Assembly: GCA_002633005.1 (NCBI GenBank)
Contig: NMRA01000097.1
Location: 574,766 to 638,765, forward strand
Length of the DNA stretch: 64,000 nucleotides
From: Phoronis australis
Lineage: Eukaryota > Phoronida > Phoronidae
Direction: 5' to 3'
A program made the translations under genes and the position numbers. Positions 52,701 to 58,000 of this stretch are shown here, in pieces. Numbering within the stretch: position 1 is the stretch's first letter; the number at the start of each line of letters is the position of its first letter. The notes beneath the pieces are model-generated. The model saw nothing but the letters and a program-made list of their open reading frames with translations, had not been told where the DNA came from and made no database searches.

Positions 52701-55033
52701 AAACTCAGATATATGTAGGTCTAAACTAATGACAATAAAACGACATCCTGAAAACTGTGAGATCAAAATGGGCTAGGCCTACAGGTGGCGCCCGTTTCTT
52801 TAGACTTCTTGATACGACATAATAATCCATGCGCGCACCCAGTATAAATTATGGGGGGCTCGAATTTTTGACAATGTGAACCTTTTACTAACAAAATACA
52901 AGGGAATAAAAAACGGGTACCACGTTCAGAGTTATGAGTTGTGCATTCGTTCCTTTTTAGTAGACTTTTGTCTCGCTTTCTTGGACTTTTTTTGTTTAGC
53001 TGAGGCGGACCTTTTTGCCCACTTCGCCAAATGGGGGATCCTTCGAGCCCCCGAGCCCCCCCGGGTGCTCGCATGTAATAAGGTTATTAACTTACGATAT
53101 TGCCTTAGATCTATTCCATGAAGACTGAAATGGATCTCAGCTAAGACGGATTTTGGTCTAAATGACAAAAATATTTTAGAAAGTNAATTCCCCCAGATTA
53201 CATTTGACAGTTCGTCAGTGCAAGTTTCTGACGGGCAAAATCCTAGGATCCGTCCCTGCTCATGATGCCAAACGAGGTAAGATAAAAGATACTTTCTTTC
53301 CCATCCGGCATCTGACAAAAGCACCGGACACACAGTGCAGCGCTAACCAACCTGCTCTGCATGCTTACTTTTTTCCTCGTAAACGATATTTCCCTCGTAA
53401 TTGGGACTCAACAGTGTTTTATGAACCACGAGCATTCCTTTTCGGTTTAATAATAACCCGACTTTGTATCTTAAAAATGTCGCATTAAAGCCACTTTTCA
53501 AGAAATGAAACAGCCGTGGATTCGCTGTTTGACGTTATACGATATGATAAAAGTTTCCTCACACACACATTTTTGTTCTGCAAATGTCGCAATTTCCAGA
53601 AATGGGTAAAAATTTTTACTCAATGACCGATGGTAGATTGTCCAAATTGGATGTGTATGATAATACATATGATTTTCGGCGATTCGCTTTTTGAAAACAA
53701 AGGTCATGAGAGGAGCTTTACAGTGTTTAGTTTAAGGAGTAACTTCGTGTTTTGACATCTTTCTTGGTTTCCTTCTATAAACCCAAAAAGCCGTCTCAAT
53801 GTAAATTGATTGGATAACACTGTTTTAGTCACTTTTTTCAATGTCTGCTGGTACATTGAATAGAAGAAACGACCAAAAACTCATAAACAGTGTTCGCGTC
53901 ATTGTCAGTTTTCTCCAGTATTAGTGATAACATGGAATTCCGTTGTCTAAGTACTGTTTATTTGAATCACAGGCGCTTGGGTTTATCGCAAATGACGTCA
54001 CTCATTAATATACAACTGTGTAAGATGACATAAAGGTTGGACACTTAAACTTTGCCAAGCCGAGGCTCCCAACTTCAACCGTCCAAAATCCAAATAAAAT
54101 CTGCGTGCACCTCCCTTAGCCTGGTATTGCAGAAACATTCAAAGCCTTATCTTTCCTAGATCCCATTAACTGTCTTCGTGAGTGGTGAAGTGGCGATGGA
54201 ATTTCCAAAACAATCTCAAAACTCTGAATTCAAGGACCTGAAATAGTAAACGGATTTCAGTTGTGCTTCAACTTGTACGCCTGTCGTAGGTGAAACTTCG
54301 AGTTTGAGTAAGCAACCTATATTTCAAATTCAATAATTCTAATCCAAAACTTAACTATTGAGAATGTTAAAGTTAGTATTTTAATGATTATTTGTAACTT
54401 TATTCCACTGACGGCTCATTTTAGCCCTTAACTTAGAAATTTGTTACATAAACTGGTGTATCTTGTTTCTCATCTTGACATAACGCATGTTTTTGATTGA
54501 AGCACAACACACTCGTCCAGGAAACGCAGTCCGTGTAAGTATTACAATGCGCGTGGCCGACGAGTTAACTCAATGGTTTTGGCCAAAAGTAAAACCTTCA
54601 TAAGAAATCACAGTACACAAAACCTTCGCATATCAATACAGTATCAGGATAATTTATATTTGACACAAATATGTGAGTAATTACATTTATTTGGCAATAA
54701 AGTGCTCTCTGCTTCTCATGATCAAGTAGTCGAGGGATTGACGATGAAAGCCGCGCGAAATTAGACTTTCGGATTTAACTCGGGAGCGTCCGTCAAAAAC
54801 CCGGATGTGCGAAGACCGTCTGCCATGACATCACGGAATCAGGTGCTTGAATTTGTGATTTTGGCATTCTTTTGGCATTGTTGTCGCCAAATGACCACTC
54901 GAAGGCAATTTGACGAGATCAAATGAAAGAAGGTATTCTAAGAGTTGTTCGATGCTAGTTTCGTGGAGTTCCAAGCACATTTGAGTAGAAAATTTTTAGG
55001 AAACAGATTTCGAGTGTCCAACCTTTATGTTTT

Positions 55034-55087
<54 letters not shown>

Positions 55088-58000
55088 AGTGACGTCAGTT
55101 GCGATAAACCCAAGCGCCTGTGATTTGAATATGCATGGAACGCTAACATGTAACTCGTCAAAACATTGTTTACACTATTCCTAACGAAAGTATCATCACT
55201 CAACGTTTAGTACAAAGTAATTCACTTTCCCCTTTGATGAAATTTAGAGAAAAGAAATCACAAAATTCACGATTTTTGAAAGACGCGCGAAGGAAAACTG
55301 TGGTTACCACATAGTTTCTAATTTCCCTCTCACTTAGGATGAATGCGCACACAATCAGTTGCTTGAAGTTGGTTGAGGTCAAAGGTGACATTTTCCATAA
55401 GTGAAATGTGCTACGTCTAATATCCTGCCATACGAAATAAGGAGACGTGTTTGGGTTGGGGGAGAAAAATCGACGAATTAACGAGCAGTTGATAGGTCGT
55501 ATTTTTGAAATTTGAAACTACAAGAAAATGCTTTGATATCAACAGAAATCAAAAATCTTTACAAACAAACTATAAAATAGCTGGTGAGCAAATTGACTTT
55601 TGTTTCAGTGGCAGAGAAACACTTTCAATATTTGTTTGGTCATTTCGTCACAGGGGAATTACTCTGTACTAGACTTTGCGAGATGGTTCTTTCATAAAGA
55701 ATTGTTTAACATATATTTTTAACGAGTGTTTGCGTTCCATGCCTCTTTTAAATATTTCTGAACTATAAGTAGTACTTGATTGCTCGACCTAAAATAATTT
55801 CTTTTACAATTGTTCGTCTTTACATCAAAACAAATTTCTATAGTGTGTTCTTCTAACTGTGTTGCTCGGGGAGCTATTGCACAGATGGGATCCGCACTCA
55901 AGGAGCATTTTTGGACAATGCGAGAATTGTAGAAAGAAGTTATCCAACAACGAATGCCGTATCGTATTTCACGAACTCTGCACCAGCGTTACAGCTAACT
56001 ACATAAACTATCTAGGTCAAGGTTACAATGTATGTGGGTTGGCGTGTTTCAGTTCCCTAGAACTTTTCAAACGGATGCGCCTAAGTTCCTCCAAAGTGCG
56101 GCAACGGAACAGAATAGATCGGGATATCGAAATTCTAGGTAATAACTTACTGCCTTGAACTTTGTGATGAAGCTCCTCCTATTTACTTCATTCCAGCTCC
56201 TGGTTTGACTCGTTACACACTTTTTCACTAATCAAATATTTACCATTTCAAGGCAAACCACCAGAGATTGAAATAAGCCTTCAAAAGGAGAGCAACCGCG
56301 ACCCACACATATCTCTGAAACAGAGACTGTGGAAGCCCTTGGACTATGGGACCGTGTACATTATAATCTGCAGCACAGTTGTAAATTTACCTGACGTACG
56401 CCTTCGATGGAGCACGACTTTTGGGGAGACAGCAACCAAAAACTTGGCTTCGGATGATACGTATTCCACGACCTTCACCTTTACAGCCACCGAAAAGCAA
56501 AACCAGCAGACGATTGTGTGCACTGCCTCTCATGACACTGTTCGCGAGCTCAGTGCAGCACGAAACGTCACTCTAGATGTAACCTGTAAGCAAATTAGCT
56601 TTGCATTCGACTCTTTACCTAGTACAGGCTTAGCGCTGTATACATTTGCTTGAATCTACGTTCTCTGTTGGCGTGGCTATGCGGCGATTGCCCACTTATC
56701 CTCAAAAAGATTATAACTGGGGAAATACCTGTACAGTGTAGTTCTAAATCGAAAGACTAGGTTTTGACGACATATGCCAACTAGATGTTGCCATGCATGT
56801 CTCTTAGAAATATACAAACCAGAACGATAAATTTCTTTTGATGTTTTCTGCTTTACTTTTATGTAAATTTAATTAAAAGGATACCAAACCCGGTTTTGGC
56901 CTGGTAACTGATACTGAAAACGACTTTCCTGCAAGTTCTCCCAAACAAAGCAATGCCCTGTAACCCTCGGATATTCTCAAAAGTTTGGAGGAAAATGTTA
57001 AAACTCCTTTCAGAGTCTGCTAAATGGGCAAGCGCAACCTACGTTTCATAGCGAATTACACGGTAACTGTGGGAAAAGACCACCCACCAATGTCCAATCC
57101 GTGACATAAAAAGTATGATTTTTAGTTGATTCATGAATTTAACATGGGAGATTGGCGCCTGTGATGCAGTGCCTGGTGAAAGAAAGAGGATTAATTGAAA
57201 TCATCAAAACAGGCTTTAGTGTTCTTTTAATTCTCGCGGTTTGTGCGTTTAAGTCCACTAAGGTTTAAGCAGGTGAATGCCTAATCCCAGTTCGCACATT
57301 ACGGCACTTAGATTCAAGTTGAACTCCAGAGTTCATAGTACATGGCAGTAAGTCTAATTTCTGCAGTCGAAACTCGTCTTGAATTCTAACCAATTTATGG
57401 TACACCTCCAGTAATCTTAAAACTATGTACTCGAATCATAGAACATGATTGTTAAATTTCGGCACCTGAGTTTAGAGATTAGACCATTTGCACAGATTTT
57501 GAATTCAAAATCCAATTGGTGTCTTCAGATTTTATTCGCCAAGCGACAAAAAATCACCCCTTGACAGCGACATTGTCGCAAACAACAGAATAGTACATTC
57601 AAATGTAGCTGCATCCAGACCTTTACATTTCACGTGCCATACGTATGGTTCCTTTCAAGTTGGTCCTACTCAGATCACTTTTTCCGTGGACGGTGGGGAC
57701 GCAAAGTTTGAGCGGAGAGCCGCAGGAAGTGGTGTGTCGCTATTACTTTTAACCAACATAATTTACACGATACATTGCATAACGGACAGCTTTAACGATC
57801 AAGTCGACTTGGATTTCTTCGGTGATCTCTCTAAAGTCCGTCCCACGCGGCAGTCCAATGAGACGGCGAACGGCGGGCGGACGTTGAAAATTTCGACTTC
57901 GTTTGACGCCGACACAGTGCACGGTTTTCGATTCTACTGCTCGTCTGCAAATCAAAGAAATCGCCAGTTTCATGCTCGGACAACGACATATACTGCTCAC

